This document shows positions 7,115-12,871 of a DNA stretch of 14,114 bases, one piece after another; the first letter of the stretch is position 1; every line of letters begins with the position of its first letter. The stretch comes from Prevotellaceae bacterium UBA7017 (lineage in GTDB: Bacteria; Bacteroidota; Bacteroidia; Bacteroidales; Bacteroidaceae). A program made the translations under genes and the position numbers. Location: contig DJWZ01000062.1 of the NCBI GenBank assembly GCA_002449535.1, positions 82,348 to 96,461 on the forward strand. Direction: 5' to 3'. Under the pieces are notes generated by a model. The model saw nothing but the letters and a program-made list of their open reading frames with translations. It was not told the origin of the DNA and made no database searches.

Positions 7115-8305
7115 ATGGCAAAGAGAGATTATTATGAGGTATTAGGCGTTGACAAGAATGCCAGCGCAGCAGACATAAAGAAGGCTTATCGTAAGATAGC
7201 CATCAAATATCATCCTGACCGTCAGGGTGGTAAGAGCGATGCTGAGAAGGCAGAGGCAGAAGAGAAGTTCAAAGAGGCTGCCGAGGCGTATGCCGTTTTG
7301 TCAGACGATCAGAAGCGTCAGCAGTATGACCAGTTTGGCTTTGACGGTCCTGGTGGCTTCGGAGGTGGCTTCGGAGGCGGCTTCGGTGGCGGAGCAGGAT
7401 TCTCTATGGATGATATCTTCTCTATGTTCGGAGATATCTTCGGAGGACATTCAGGCTTCAGCAGTGGCTTCAGCAGCGAAGGCTTTGGTGGCTTCGGAGG
7501 CAGTCGCCAGCAGGTACATCGTGGTTCTGATTTGCGCCTGAAGGTAAGGTTGAATCTGAAGGAGGTTGCTACTGGTGTCACCAAGAAGTTCAAGGTGCGT
7601 AAGGATGTCACTTGCACCAGTTGTCATGGTAGCGGTGGTACAGGTCTTGATACTTGTCCTACCTGTCATGGTTCTGGAGTGGTCATCAAGCAGCAGCAGA
7701 GCATTTTTGGCATGATGCAGACGCAGAGCGTTTGTCCTACTTGTAATGGTGACGGAAAAATCATCAAGAACAAGTGTCCTAAGTGTAACGGTGAGGGCGT
7801 TGAGCATGGCGAGGAGATAGTTGAGATAAACATCCCTGCCGGCGTACAGGACGGTATGGTGATCAATGCCCCTGGTAAGGGTAATGCAGGACACAGAAAT
7901 GGTGTGCCGGGTGACATAAAGGTATTCATCGAGGAAGAGAAAAATGATACTTTCGTCCGTGATGGAAAAGACCTTATATATAATCTTGTCCTCGACTTCC
8001 CTACAGCAGCTCTTGGCGGCGATGTAGAGATTCCTACTGTTGAGGGTGGCAAGCTGAAGATGAAGATAGAACCGGGAACACAGCCGGGCAAGACATTACG
8101 CCTTCGTGGCAAGGGATTGCCTGTCGTTCAGGGATATGGCTATGGCAATGGTGACATCCTCGTCAATGTAAACGTCTTCGTTCCAAAGTCGCTGTCACGA
8201 GACGAGAAAAAAGCCCTTGAGAACCTTCGTGGTTCAGAAAACTTCAAGTGCGACAAGGATACGAAATGTAACTTCTTCGACAAGCTCCGCTCGTACTTCG
8301 GTTAG
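7115..8305 (+). CDS. dnaJ: Chaperone protein DnaJ (Hsp40, type I)
   Basis: DnaJ delivers unfolded proteins to DnaK and stimulates its ATPase. The 396-residue protein has all type I parts in order: a J-domain (residues 1-70) with the HPD motif at 33-35, a Gly/Phe-rich region (about 78-128), and a zinc-finger region with four CxxCxGxG modules starting at C167, C181, C207 and C221. A C-terminal substrate-binding region follows, with GVQDGMVI, RDGKDLIYN and RGKGLP. The length is slightly above the usual 370-380 because of the long Gly/Phe stretch, which is coded by near-repeated GGCTTCGGAGGTGGC-like DNA. It follows grpE in a conserved pairing. Confidence 0.97.
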   Translation: MAKRDYYEVLGVDKNASAADIKKAYRKIAIKYHPDRQGGKSDAEKAEAEEKFKEAAEAYAVLSDDQKRQQYDQFGFDGPGGFGGGFGGGFGGGAGFSMDDIFSMFGDIFGGHSGFSSGFSSEGFGGFGGSRQQVHRGSDLRLKVRLNLKEVATGVTKKFKVRKDVTCTSCHGSGGTGLDTCPTCHGSGVVIKQQQSIFGMMQTQSVCPTCNGDGKIIKNKCPKCNGEGVEHGEEIVEINIPAGVQDGMVINAPGKGNAGHRNGVPGDIKVFIEEEKNDTFVRDGKDLIYNLVLDFPTAALGGDVEIPTVEGGKLKMKIEPGTQPGKTLRLRGKGLPVVQGYGYGNGDILVNVNVFVPKSLSRDEKKALENLRGSENFKCDKDTKCNFFDKLRSYFG

Positions 8306-8310
8306 GTCGT

Positions 8311-8366
8311 TGACCATTGACCATTGAGGATTGATCATTGAGGATTGGAAATTATGAATTATGAAT
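8311..8366 (+). repeat. Tandem 7-bp repeat between dnaJ and folC, entering the folC coding sequence
   Basis: Eight heptamers in register: TGACCAT, TGACCAT, TGAGGAT, TGATCAT, TGAGGAT, TGGAAAT, TATGAAT, TATGAAT. The seventh unit supplies the ATG of folC (8354-8356), and the eighth is read as codons 3-5. The next seven bases (TGACACT) still resemble the unit. Confidence 0.85.
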
Positions 8367-9598
8367 TGACACTACAATATCTCTATACTGCAGCTCCTGC
8401 CTTTGAAAAGGTGGGAGCTGGCGCTTATAAGGAAGGGCTCAGTAACACCCTTGCCCTTGACGAACATTTCGGACACCCACATACAAAGTTTAAAACCATT
8501 CATGTGGCTGGCACCAATGGCAAGGGAAGCACCTCACACACCCTTGCTGCATATTTGCAACTTTGCGGATATAAGGTAGGACTATATACCTCGCCGCATC
8601 TGGTGGACTTTAATGAGAGGATAAGAGTCAATGGGCAGCCTGTTCCTCATCAGTATGTCATAGACTTTGTAGAGCAGGAGAGACATTTCTTTGAACCACT
8701 TCAGCCATCGTTTTTTGAACTTACTACAGCGATGGCATTCAAATATTTTGCTGAGCAGCAGGTCGATATTGCTGTCATCGAGGTAGGACTGGGCGGACGC
8801 CTTGACTGCACCAATATCATAACCCCCCTGTTGTCAGTCATTACAAATATCTCTTTCGACCATACAGGCTTCCTTGGCGATACCCTGGCGAAGATAGCGG
8901 GCGAGAAGGCTGGTATCATAAAGCCTGGTGTTCCTGTCGTAGTGGGAGAGACAACCCCTGAGACACGTCCTGTCTTTGAAGGTAAGGCAGCAGAATTGCA
9001 GGCACCTATATTCTTTGCAGAAGAGAACCCTCTTGCCACTCCCGAACTCCTTGCAGACTTTGCATTGAAAGGCTCCTGCCAGCCCCGAAATCTCAACACC
9101 ATACTGAATGCCATCAAGGTGTTGTCAGAACATTGTGGGATAGTGGAAAGTCCCAAGACTGTTTCTGCTGCCCTCAGTTCTGTTGTTAGTCTCACGGGTC
9201 TTCGAGGTCGTTGGGAGGTTATTCAGCAGCAGCCCCTTGTTGTCTGCGATACAGGCCATAATCTCGCAGCATGGGAATACTTGGCATGCGGTATCAAGGC
9301 AACAGCAAAGCGTTGTGGAGGAAGGTTACATATCGTCTTTGGTATGGTGGACGATAAGGATGTCAATGCTGTGTTAGACCTCTTGCCCAAGGATGCCACA
9401 TACTATTTCACACAAGCTGACACCCATCGTGCCATTCCGTCAGAGAAGCTACTTTCTTTGGCAAAGTCACGAAACCTTCACGGCGCATCATACTCCGATG
9501 TGAAGTCTGCCTATGCTGCAGCAATAGGTAATGCCAATGCTTCTGATTTTGTCTATGTCGGAGGCTCCAGTTACGTTGTCGCTGACTTTCTGCTCTGA
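8354..9598 (+). CDS. folC: Bifunctional dihydrofolate synthase / folylpolyglutamate synthase
   Basis: Adds L-glutamate to dihydropteroate and then to folates, using ATP, in the cytoplasm. From ATG 8354 the protein has 414 residues, typical for FolC. It has the Mur-ligase-type P-loop VAGTNGKGST (51-60), LYTSPHLVDFNERIRVNG for substrate and metal binding, EVGLGGRLDCTN, ITNISFDHTGFLG, and the C-terminal ligase domain with VVCDTGHN and FGMVDDKD. TTG at 8345 is also open in frame, but ATG matches the usual family start (a short lead into LTLQYLY). It is the last gene of the plus-strand run. No good hairpin follows, only a run of nine T around 9647-9655, so termination is unclear. Confidence 0.95.
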   Translation: MNYELTLQYLYTAAPAFEKVGAGAYKEGLSNTLALDEHFGHPHTKFKTIHVAGTNGKGSTSHTLAAYLQLCGYKVGLYTSPHLVDFNERIRVNGQPVPHQYVIDFVEQERHFFEPLQPSFFELTTAMAFKYFAEQQVDIAVIEVGLGGRLDCTNIITPLLSVITNISFDHTGFLGDTLAKIAGEKAGIIKPGVPVVVGETTPETRPVFEGKAAELQAPIFFAEENPLATPELLADFALKGSCQPRNLNTILNAIKVLSEHCGIVESPKTVSAALSSVVSLTGLRGRWEVIQQQPLVVCDTGHNLAAWEYLACGIKATAKRCGGRLHIVFGMVDDKDVNAVLDLLPKDATYYFTQADTHRAIPSEKLLSLAKSRNLHGASYSDVKSAYAAAIGNANASDFVYVGGSSYVVADFLL

Positions 9599-9793
9599 GA
9601 TTTCATCCCCTTCGCTTCATTAGTTGTATCAATAAGTAAAGAACGCTTTTTTTTTGTTTTACGCGCCTAAAATTTTTTTTCATGCGCCTGTAGCAAAATT
9701 TTTATACTTTTTCGTTTTGTTTTCTGGGTACAATGCTCGTGCAAACCGAACGCAATCAAGCTCGCTTGTTTTGCTGAGGTGCAGCCGAGTATC

Positions 9794-9872
9794 GCCGATG
9801 GTAAAATCTCTTTTGAGATTTAGCAGACGAACTTGTTCGTGTGCCAGAGAACTTGTTCTCTAAACCATCGGC
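9794..9872. other. Branched hairpin element: closing stem with three internal hairpins
   Basis: A 9-bp closing stem (9794-9802 GCCGATGGT with 9864-9872 ACCATCGGC) encloses three perfect hairpins. These are AAATCTC-TTTT-GAGATTT (9804-9821), ACGAA-CTTG-TTCGT (9827-9840) and AGAGAA-CTTG-TTCTCT (9846-9861). Two of the loops are CTTG. All pairings were read directly from the sequence. It could act as RNA on either strand or as a DNA cruciform. It is not a tRNA: there is no 7-base anticodon loop and no T-loop. Confidence 0.6.
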
Positions 9873-9902
9873 AAAGGTACTGCTTTTTTATCACCCCCAC
9901 AA
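9872..9902 (-). promoter_or_regulatory. Possible minus-strand promoter overlapping the branched element
   Basis: On the minus strand TTG (9902-9900), a 20-base spacer, then TACCTTTG (9879-9872) fit the phylum consensus. A transcript would begin near 9865, inside the closing stem, and run through the three hairpins. The last of these, followed by TTTT, resembles a weak terminator. No gene lies downstream on that strand before folC's antisense side. This is the weakest of the promoter calls. Confidence 0.35.
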
Positions 9903-9963
9903 TAGGTTTTGAAGATTATTTTTGTGAGTTAAAATGTGTTAATTAATTTAAGCGGTGTTGGAG

Positions 9964-10106
9964 GCGTACCATGCGCGCCATTGCATTTTTGCAATTAGCT
10001 ATTTTTTTCTCTACAAAATTCTTATATTATATAATATATAATATAAATATAATTATACTCCTTTTTTATCATACTATTCAAATACCATTTGGCGCGCATG
10101 GTGCGC
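9964..10106. repeat. Inverted repeat with AT-only centre (dyad I)
   Basis: Arms 9964-9980 and 10090-10106 pair over 17 bp with one mismatch. The right arm continues into a tandem GCGCATGG(T/C) repeat and ends in GCGCGCC. Between the arms lies AT-rich DNA with a perfect 16-bp palindrome at 10023-10038, close to the centre of symmetry (10035). Confidence 0.7.
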
Positions 10107-10156
10107 ATGGCGCGCCTCTGTTATAACCCAATTCGTAGAAGATTATTACTTGTGTT

Positions 10157-10355
10157 TCGTGACATCGTGTCATCGTGTCAAATGCATTTTCCATATTCAG
10201 TATTAGAGAGCAACGAAAAGTGTGACAAATACTATATTTTAAACTTTATATATATTATATATTATAATTATAATATATAATATATATAAAAATTAATAGA
10301 CCCTTAATGTCGCGATTATTGAAATACCAAATGACACGATGACACGATGTCACGA
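10157..10355. repeat. Perfect 24-bp inverted repeat flanking a palindrome (dyad II)
   Basis: Arms 10157-10180 and 10332-10355 are exact reverse complements over 24 bp. Each arm is itself made of degenerate 8-bp tandem units (CGTGACAT, CGTGTCAT, CGTGTCAA). They enclose 151 bases that include the 46-bp palindrome at 10245-10290. Confidence 0.85.
10245..10290. repeat. Perfect 46-bp AT-only palindrome
   Basis: Bases 10245-10267 are the exact reverse complement of 10268-10290, with no spacer and no mismatch, and contain only A and T. It lies near the middle of the 24-bp inverted repeat (dyad centre about 10256). Confidence 0.92.
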
Positions 10356-10454
10356 TACCGCTTTTTAGCGTATTTTCCTAGCTATGACAGGGGATTGCCC
10401 CTTGTCATATATGGCTTAAGCGTCACGCTGTCACGCCTCTGAATTTTGTCTTTT

Positions 10455-10511
10455 CCGACGTGAGCGAACTCTTGGTCCGTCGGGCACGGACTGGGAGTCC
10501 GTAAGGTTCGT
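10455..10511. other. Compact GC-rich structured stretch, possible pseudoknot
   Basis: Three pairings are visible: CCGACG (10455-10460) with CGTCGG (10478-10483), the perfect hairpin ACGGACT-GGG-AGTCCGT (10486-10502), and CGAAC (10465-10469) with GTTCG (10506-10510). The first and third cross, so together they would form a pseudoknot. GGTCCG at 10474-10479 offers a competing partner for the hairpin arm. No gene is attached to it. Confidence 0.4.
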
Positions 10512-10560
10512 ACCAACTTTTAGCCTTAAGGTAAAATAAGACAAATAATGAGATTATAGG

Positions 10561-11061
10561 TTAAGGCTTCATCGTATTAAACATAGAAGTTTCTTCATCA
10601 AAGAATGAAAGTACTTCTGCTGCTTGTGGATGATTTTTGGGAATAATTACAGCAACATATTCTTTAGTTTTAGGATCCTCTCCCTTGATTTCAGCTGTTT
10701 TAAAGAAATAGCGTTCTTGTTGTCCTGCTTTGTTAAACCAATAAGAGAATAGCCTAGCCCTTTGAGCCTGCTGTCCTCCGTCTGTGCTACAAATATAAAG
10801 AAGAATGTCAGGATTCTTACTAAAAAACTCCTCAATAATACAAAATACTGTCTGCCAAATTTTCATATCTTTTGGAGATGCTGCTCCACTCATATGTTGA
10901 CAAGGTTAAACCAGTATGCATTAAATTGGGGATTGTCTTCCAAACTGAAATCTACGAAATATTTCAAATCATAGTCAGTCTCAAAATAAAAACGATTGGA
11001 TTCCTCCCATACACGATAAGAGGAGAAAATATTAATAAAGGTTAACGTCAAGTTTATTCAT
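10561..11061 (-). pseudogene. Frame-broken DUF6169-like gene
   Basis: The reading frame is split in three pieces. A start fragment MNKLDVNLY (ATG at 11061) hits TAA at 11032. A second frame from about 11018 reads YRVWEESNRFYFETDYDLKY, then FVDFSLEDN and AYWFNLVNI, and stops at TGA 10892-10890. A third frame starts at ATG 10893, overlapping that stop, and gives 110 residues including IIEEFFSKNPDILLYICSTD, RARLFSYWF and DEETSMF. Joined, they resemble one DUF6169-type protein as I remember the family: an aromatic-rich N-half, then 'IIEEFF...LLYIC...RLF..WF'. The function of the family is unknown. Two frame changes suggest decay; assembly error or programmed shifting (the ATGA overlap) cannot be excluded. 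It follows the 57-residue gene at 11065-11238 after three bases, so both were probably one operon. Confidence 0.6.
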
Positions 11062-11064
11062 AAA

Positions 11065-11238
11065 TTAAGCAAGTTCCAATTCGTAATATTCCTTGGCTTG
11101 TGTCTTAATTCGTTGCTCTTCTTCCCACATTTTTCTACCTTCTTCTTCCAAACGTTGTTGGCGAGCTTTAGCACGAAGAAACATCTGTCTGACGTCTTCA
11201 TGAGAAGGATGATTAAAAGTTGAATGAATAGTTTCCAT
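11065..11238 (-). CDS. Small charged protein, 57 residues, unknown function
   Basis: I do not recognise this protein. Hand translation from ATG 11238 gives METIHSTFNHPSHEDVRQMF followed by a strongly charged helix (LRAKARQQRLEEEGRKMWEE, then EQRIKTQAKEYYELELA). From residue 18 on it is almost all Glu, Lys, Arg, Gln and Ala with no Gly/Pro breaks except G34, so a long helix or coiled coil is likely. A consensus promoter lies 27 bases upstream at the expected distance, and the stop is only three bases before the ATG of the DUF6169-like gene. This indicates a two-gene transcript and argues that the small frame is real. A role as partner or regulator of its neighbour is possible, but only position supports it. 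Confidence 0.6.
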   Translation of the reverse strand: METIHSTFNHPSHEDVRQMFLRAKARQQRLEEEGRKMWEEEQRIKTQAKEYYELELA

Positions 11239-11264
11239 AACTACAAAAGAATTTATTTCTGCTG

Positions 11265-11295
11265 CAAAATTAGTAATAATATTTGAAACGACAAA
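11265..11295 (-). promoter_or_regulatory. Promoter of the 57-residue gene and DUF6169 relic
   Basis: On the minus strand TTTG (11295-11292), a 19-base spacer, then TAATTTTG (11272-11265). This matches the phylum consensus and precedes the ATG at 11238 by about 27 bases. Confidence 0.7.
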
Positions 11296-11370
11296 ATGTT
11301 ATATTAACAAATTAAACTTTCTGGTTCTAATATGATTATAAACCTTAGCCTTCGGTAAGTGCCGATGAGG

Positions 11371-11400
11371 GAGGGGTGAGTGAGGGGTGAGTGAGGGGTG
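11371..11400 (+). repeat. 11-bp tandem repeat GAGGGGTGAGT
   Basis: There are two full units (11371-11381, 11382-11392) and eight bases of a third. The last unit can pair with ACCCCTC at 11407-11413 over 7 bp, which competes with the longer hairpin described at 11404-11471. Confidence 0.85.
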
Positions 11401-11403
11401 TTT

Positions 11404-11471
11404 TTAACCCCTCCCTCAGCTTGAGCCCAGTATTTATGGGCCTTGCAGCCATACAGAGGGAGAGGGGTTAA
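11404..11471. repeat. Dispersed hairpin repeat, copy A (shared 57-bp core 11411-11467)
   Basis: The core 11411-11467 is identical at 56 of 57 positions to 13266-13322. In this copy TTAACCCCTCCCTC (11404-11417) pairs with 11456-11471 over 14 bp with a 2-base bulge. An inner GCCCA/TGGGC stem lies within the loop. It lies directly upstream of the shared promoter module of the nucleotidyltransferase gene. Confidence 0.85.
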
Positions 11472-11476
11472 CCGCA

Positions 11477-11541
11477 AAAAACTTATTTTTTGAAAAATAT
11501 TATAGTTTTCTTTGCAGAATAAAAATTTATTCTTAATTTTG
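11477..11541 (+). promoter_or_regulatory. Shared promoter module, copy 1 (nucleotidyltransferase gene)
   Basis: A conserved block (11477-11514) begins AAAAACTTATTTTTTGAAAA and ends in the -33 TTTG (11511-11514). After a 19-base spacer comes -7 TAATTTTG (11534-11541). The block agrees with copy 2 (12295-12332) at 35 of 38 positions and is shared in its first half with copy 3 (13336-13371). Confidence 0.75.
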
Positions 11542-11582
11542 CAGCAGAAATCGAGAATAATACACAGCTAACAATACAGACA

Positions 11583-11876
11583 ATGTTAGATCAAGTTCAG
11601 ACCATAAATAAACTACGTTCAACCCAACAATATTTGGGTGAGCACTATGGTGTACACTCTTTGACTCTCTTTGGTTCATTGGCCAAAGGGAATCAGCACG
11701 AAGGAAGCGATGTCGATGTTTGTGTTGACATGGAACCAAATCTGTTCAATCGTGCAGGTGTGAAAGTTTATCTTGAAGAACTCCTAAATTGTCCAGTTGA
11801 TGTCGTTCGAATTCGCAAGGACATGACCCCATTGTTCAAACAACAAATTGAGAAGTATGGAATTCGAATCTATTGA
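11583..11876 (+). CDS. Minimal nucleotidyltransferase (MNT/MntA-like), without HEPN partner
   Basis: The 97-residue protein carries the DNA polymerase beta-type nucleotidyltransferase signature: GS (31-32), ten residues, D43-x-D45, and a third acidic position D73 in PVDVV. The surroundings (SLTLFGSLAKG, SDVDVCVD) are typical of MNT proteins. In MntA-HepT toxin-antitoxin pairs such a protein inactivates a HEPN RNase toxin by adding AMP to it. The usual HEPN (HepT, DUF86-like) gene with its RxxxxH motif is missing on both sides: upstream is a repeat and promoter, downstream about 490 bases without a gene. The leader from the -7 box is about 40 bases. It is either an orphan antitoxin left after loss of the toxin, or an MNT protein acting on something encoded elsewhere. 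The family is clear; the present role is not. Confidence 0.85.
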   Translation: MLDQVQTINKLRSTQQYLGEHYGVHSLTLFGSLAKGNQHEGSDVDVCVDMEPNLFNRAGVKVYLEELLNCPVDVVRIRKDMTPLFKQQIEKYGIRIY

Positions 11877-11880
11877 GAAA

Positions 11881-11953
11881 TTTGACTCTCGCTCGGCTTG
11901 TCCGCTTTTCTTGCGCTCCGCAGGTGCTCAGGCGAGCAAGCTCGGAGTCCAAA
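11881..11953. other. GC-rich dyad element after the nucleotidyltransferase gene
   Basis: TTTGACTC (11881-11888) pairs with GAGTCCAAA (11945-11953, one bulge) and GCTTG (11896-11900) with CAAGC (11937-11941). A small palindrome CGAGC-AA-GCTCG lies at 11933-11944. It starts four bases after the stop codon, but no T-run follows on the plus strand, so it is not a standard terminator. Confidence 0.4.
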
Positions 11954-11976
11954 GGGTTTGTACGCCCGACTGAAAG

Positions 11977-11997
11977 AATGTTTAATGTTTAATGCTT
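11977..11997 (+). repeat. Short tandem 7-bp repeat
   Basis: AATGTTT, AATGTTT, AATGCTT: three units with the same 7-bp period as the operon spacers, here in a gene-free stretch. Confidence 0.6.
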
Positions 11998-12105
11998 TAT
12001 TTTTAATAAGGGCTGGTTATTGAAAATTAAACGCCATTTATTGAAAACATCTCCATCTCTCCCGTCAAACCCTCCTGAAGTCCATATTTATGGGGATTCT
12101 ATAAA

Positions 12106-12279
12106 TTTCATCTCTCCCTTTATCACTCCCATGATCTCTCCTATAACACTCCCTTCACTCATTGAGCCAATGAAAATGTTAATGAGTGAAAAAGGGGGAG
12201 ATTAGGGAGAGATGAAAAAAATCTCCCCCATGCTCAAACGCCCTTGTAGCAAGGCTTCTCAGGGTATTATAGGAGAGAT
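12106..12279. repeat. Cluster of overlapping inverted repeats upstream of the nuclease-like gene
   Basis: A perfect 13-bp pair (12134-12146 / 12267-12279) encloses a 10-bp hairpin (12154-12163 / 12181-12190), a 10-bp hairpin GGGGGAGATT / AATCTCCCCC (12194-12203 / 12220-12229) and a 5-bp hairpin CCTTG-TAG-CAAGG (12242-12254). A 14-bp perfect pair (12106-12119 / 12204-12217) competes with the second hairpin. The CTCTCCC/GGGAGAG wording resembles the 57-bp repeat, but the sequences do not align as copies. No gene is visible from 11877 to 12363. Confidence 0.75.
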
Positions 12280-12294
12280 GAGACATTTTCAGCG

Positions 12295-12359
12295 AAAAAC
12301 TTATTTTTTGAAAAATATTACGATTTTCTTTGTTAGTTTGAAAAATAGTTGTAATTTTG
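12295..12359 (+). promoter_or_regulatory. Shared promoter module, copy 2 (nuclease-like gene)
   Basis: The conserved block 12295-12332 ends in -33 TTTG (12329-12332). A 19-base spacer follows, then -7 TAATTTTG (12352-12359). The first ATG is only four bases after the -7 box, so the transcript would start at or beside the start codon. Confidence 0.75.
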
Positions 12360-12363
12360 CAAA

Positions 12364-12870
12364 ATGATTATGTCATATCCTGAGGAATACATTGAGGATG
12401 AAGTATATGGTCAGCGTCTGCTCATTAGTGTTAATGCTGACCCAAGAGAACTGAAGAGCAATATTCGTGCTGCTCGTGCCATACTGCATTCCTATATAGA
12501 TGTTAGCATTATCATCAATGCCCATACAATGTCGTTTGGACACAAGAATCCGGAGTACACCATAGATGGTCAACTTGGAGATCGTAAAGGCATTATGGGT
12601 GAGAAAGGTGTGACTGCTGGCTTCAAAACTGCCAAGAAACAAGGATGCAAGATAGTGGTGATAGACCTTGATGAACACATTCTTCAAGTACGCTCTTATG
12701 AACTCTCCAAATACATCTCACGAAGAAAGGCCGACTTCGTTAGCGGGATGATTACTGCTTGCTATGTTGTGTTCGATGGTGAAGCAGTAATGGTTAATGC
12801 TAACTTGCAGACCCGACGGGAAATAATGTCAGCTATCGAAATTCTCAATCCAGGCACGTCCTCTTATTAA
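12364..12870 (+). CDS. Stand-alone protein resembling CdiA C-terminal-type nuclease domains
   Basis: The 168-residue protein (166 if the second Met, at 12370, is used) has no signal peptide or membrane segment. Residues 60-104 read HKNPEYTIDG, LGDRKG, GFKTAKKQGC and VVIDLDE. I recall this wording from C-terminal nuclease domains of contact-dependent toxins (CdiA_C) and related phage-linked polymorphic toxin domains ('NP-[DE]-[FY]-x-[IV]-[ND]-G', 'AKKQ...VV'). E64 followed by D73-x-K75 could be a PD-(D/E)xK-type metal site. This is pattern memory, not a search result; the protein may instead be a catalytically dead homologue or an unrelated family. Oddly it stands alone: no delivery module and no obvious immunity gene adjoin it. 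With the -7 box at 12352-12359, translation is leaderless or has an extremely short leader. It is followed, on the opposite strand, by the small RNA candidate. Confidence 0.5.
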   Translation: MIMSYPEEYIEDEVYGQRLLISVNADPRELKSNIRAARAILHSYIDVSIIINAHTMSFGHKNPEYTIDGQLGDRKGIMGEKGVTAGFKTAKKQGCKIVVIDLDEHILQVRSYELSKYISRRKADFVSGMITACYVVFDGEAVMVNANLQTRREIMSAIEILNPGTSSY

Positions 12871-12871
12871 A

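Larger units (their letters stand above)
9599..10560. other. Gene-free region rich in symmetric DNA
   Basis: I find no credible coding sequence in these 962 bases; short open frames here have no family features and cross the repeats. The region holds T-runs near 9647 and 9673, two GCGCCT-led near-copies 21 bases apart (9663 and 9684), and the branched hairpin element at 9794-9872. It also holds nested inverted repeats at 9964-10106 and 10157-10355, TCACGC direct repeats near 10422-10436 and the structured stretch at 10455-10511. Its composition (long AT-only tracts next to GC-rich 8-9-bp tandem units) is unlike the neighbouring genes. Confidence 0.7.

Noticed and set aside
9794..9872. tRNA gene (cloverleaf shape, 79 bases, acceptor-like stem)
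   Set aside because: The hairpin loops have 4 bases; there is no anticodon loop, no D-loop GG and no T-loop TTCRA pattern.
10089..10280. 63-residue plus-strand reading frame
   Set aside because: It crosses the tandem GCGCATGG units, the inverted repeat and the AT palindrome; no protein-like features.
12020..12205. 61-residue plus-strand reading frame
   Set aside because: It consists of the CTCTCCC/CTCCC inverted-repeat DNA; the protein composition (Pro/Ser/Ile) reflects the repeats.
11877..12363. Missing HEPN toxin gene beside the nucleotidyltransferase
   Set aside because: I looked on both strands for a frame with an RxxxxH motif of sufficient length; only stop-rich repeat DNA is present.
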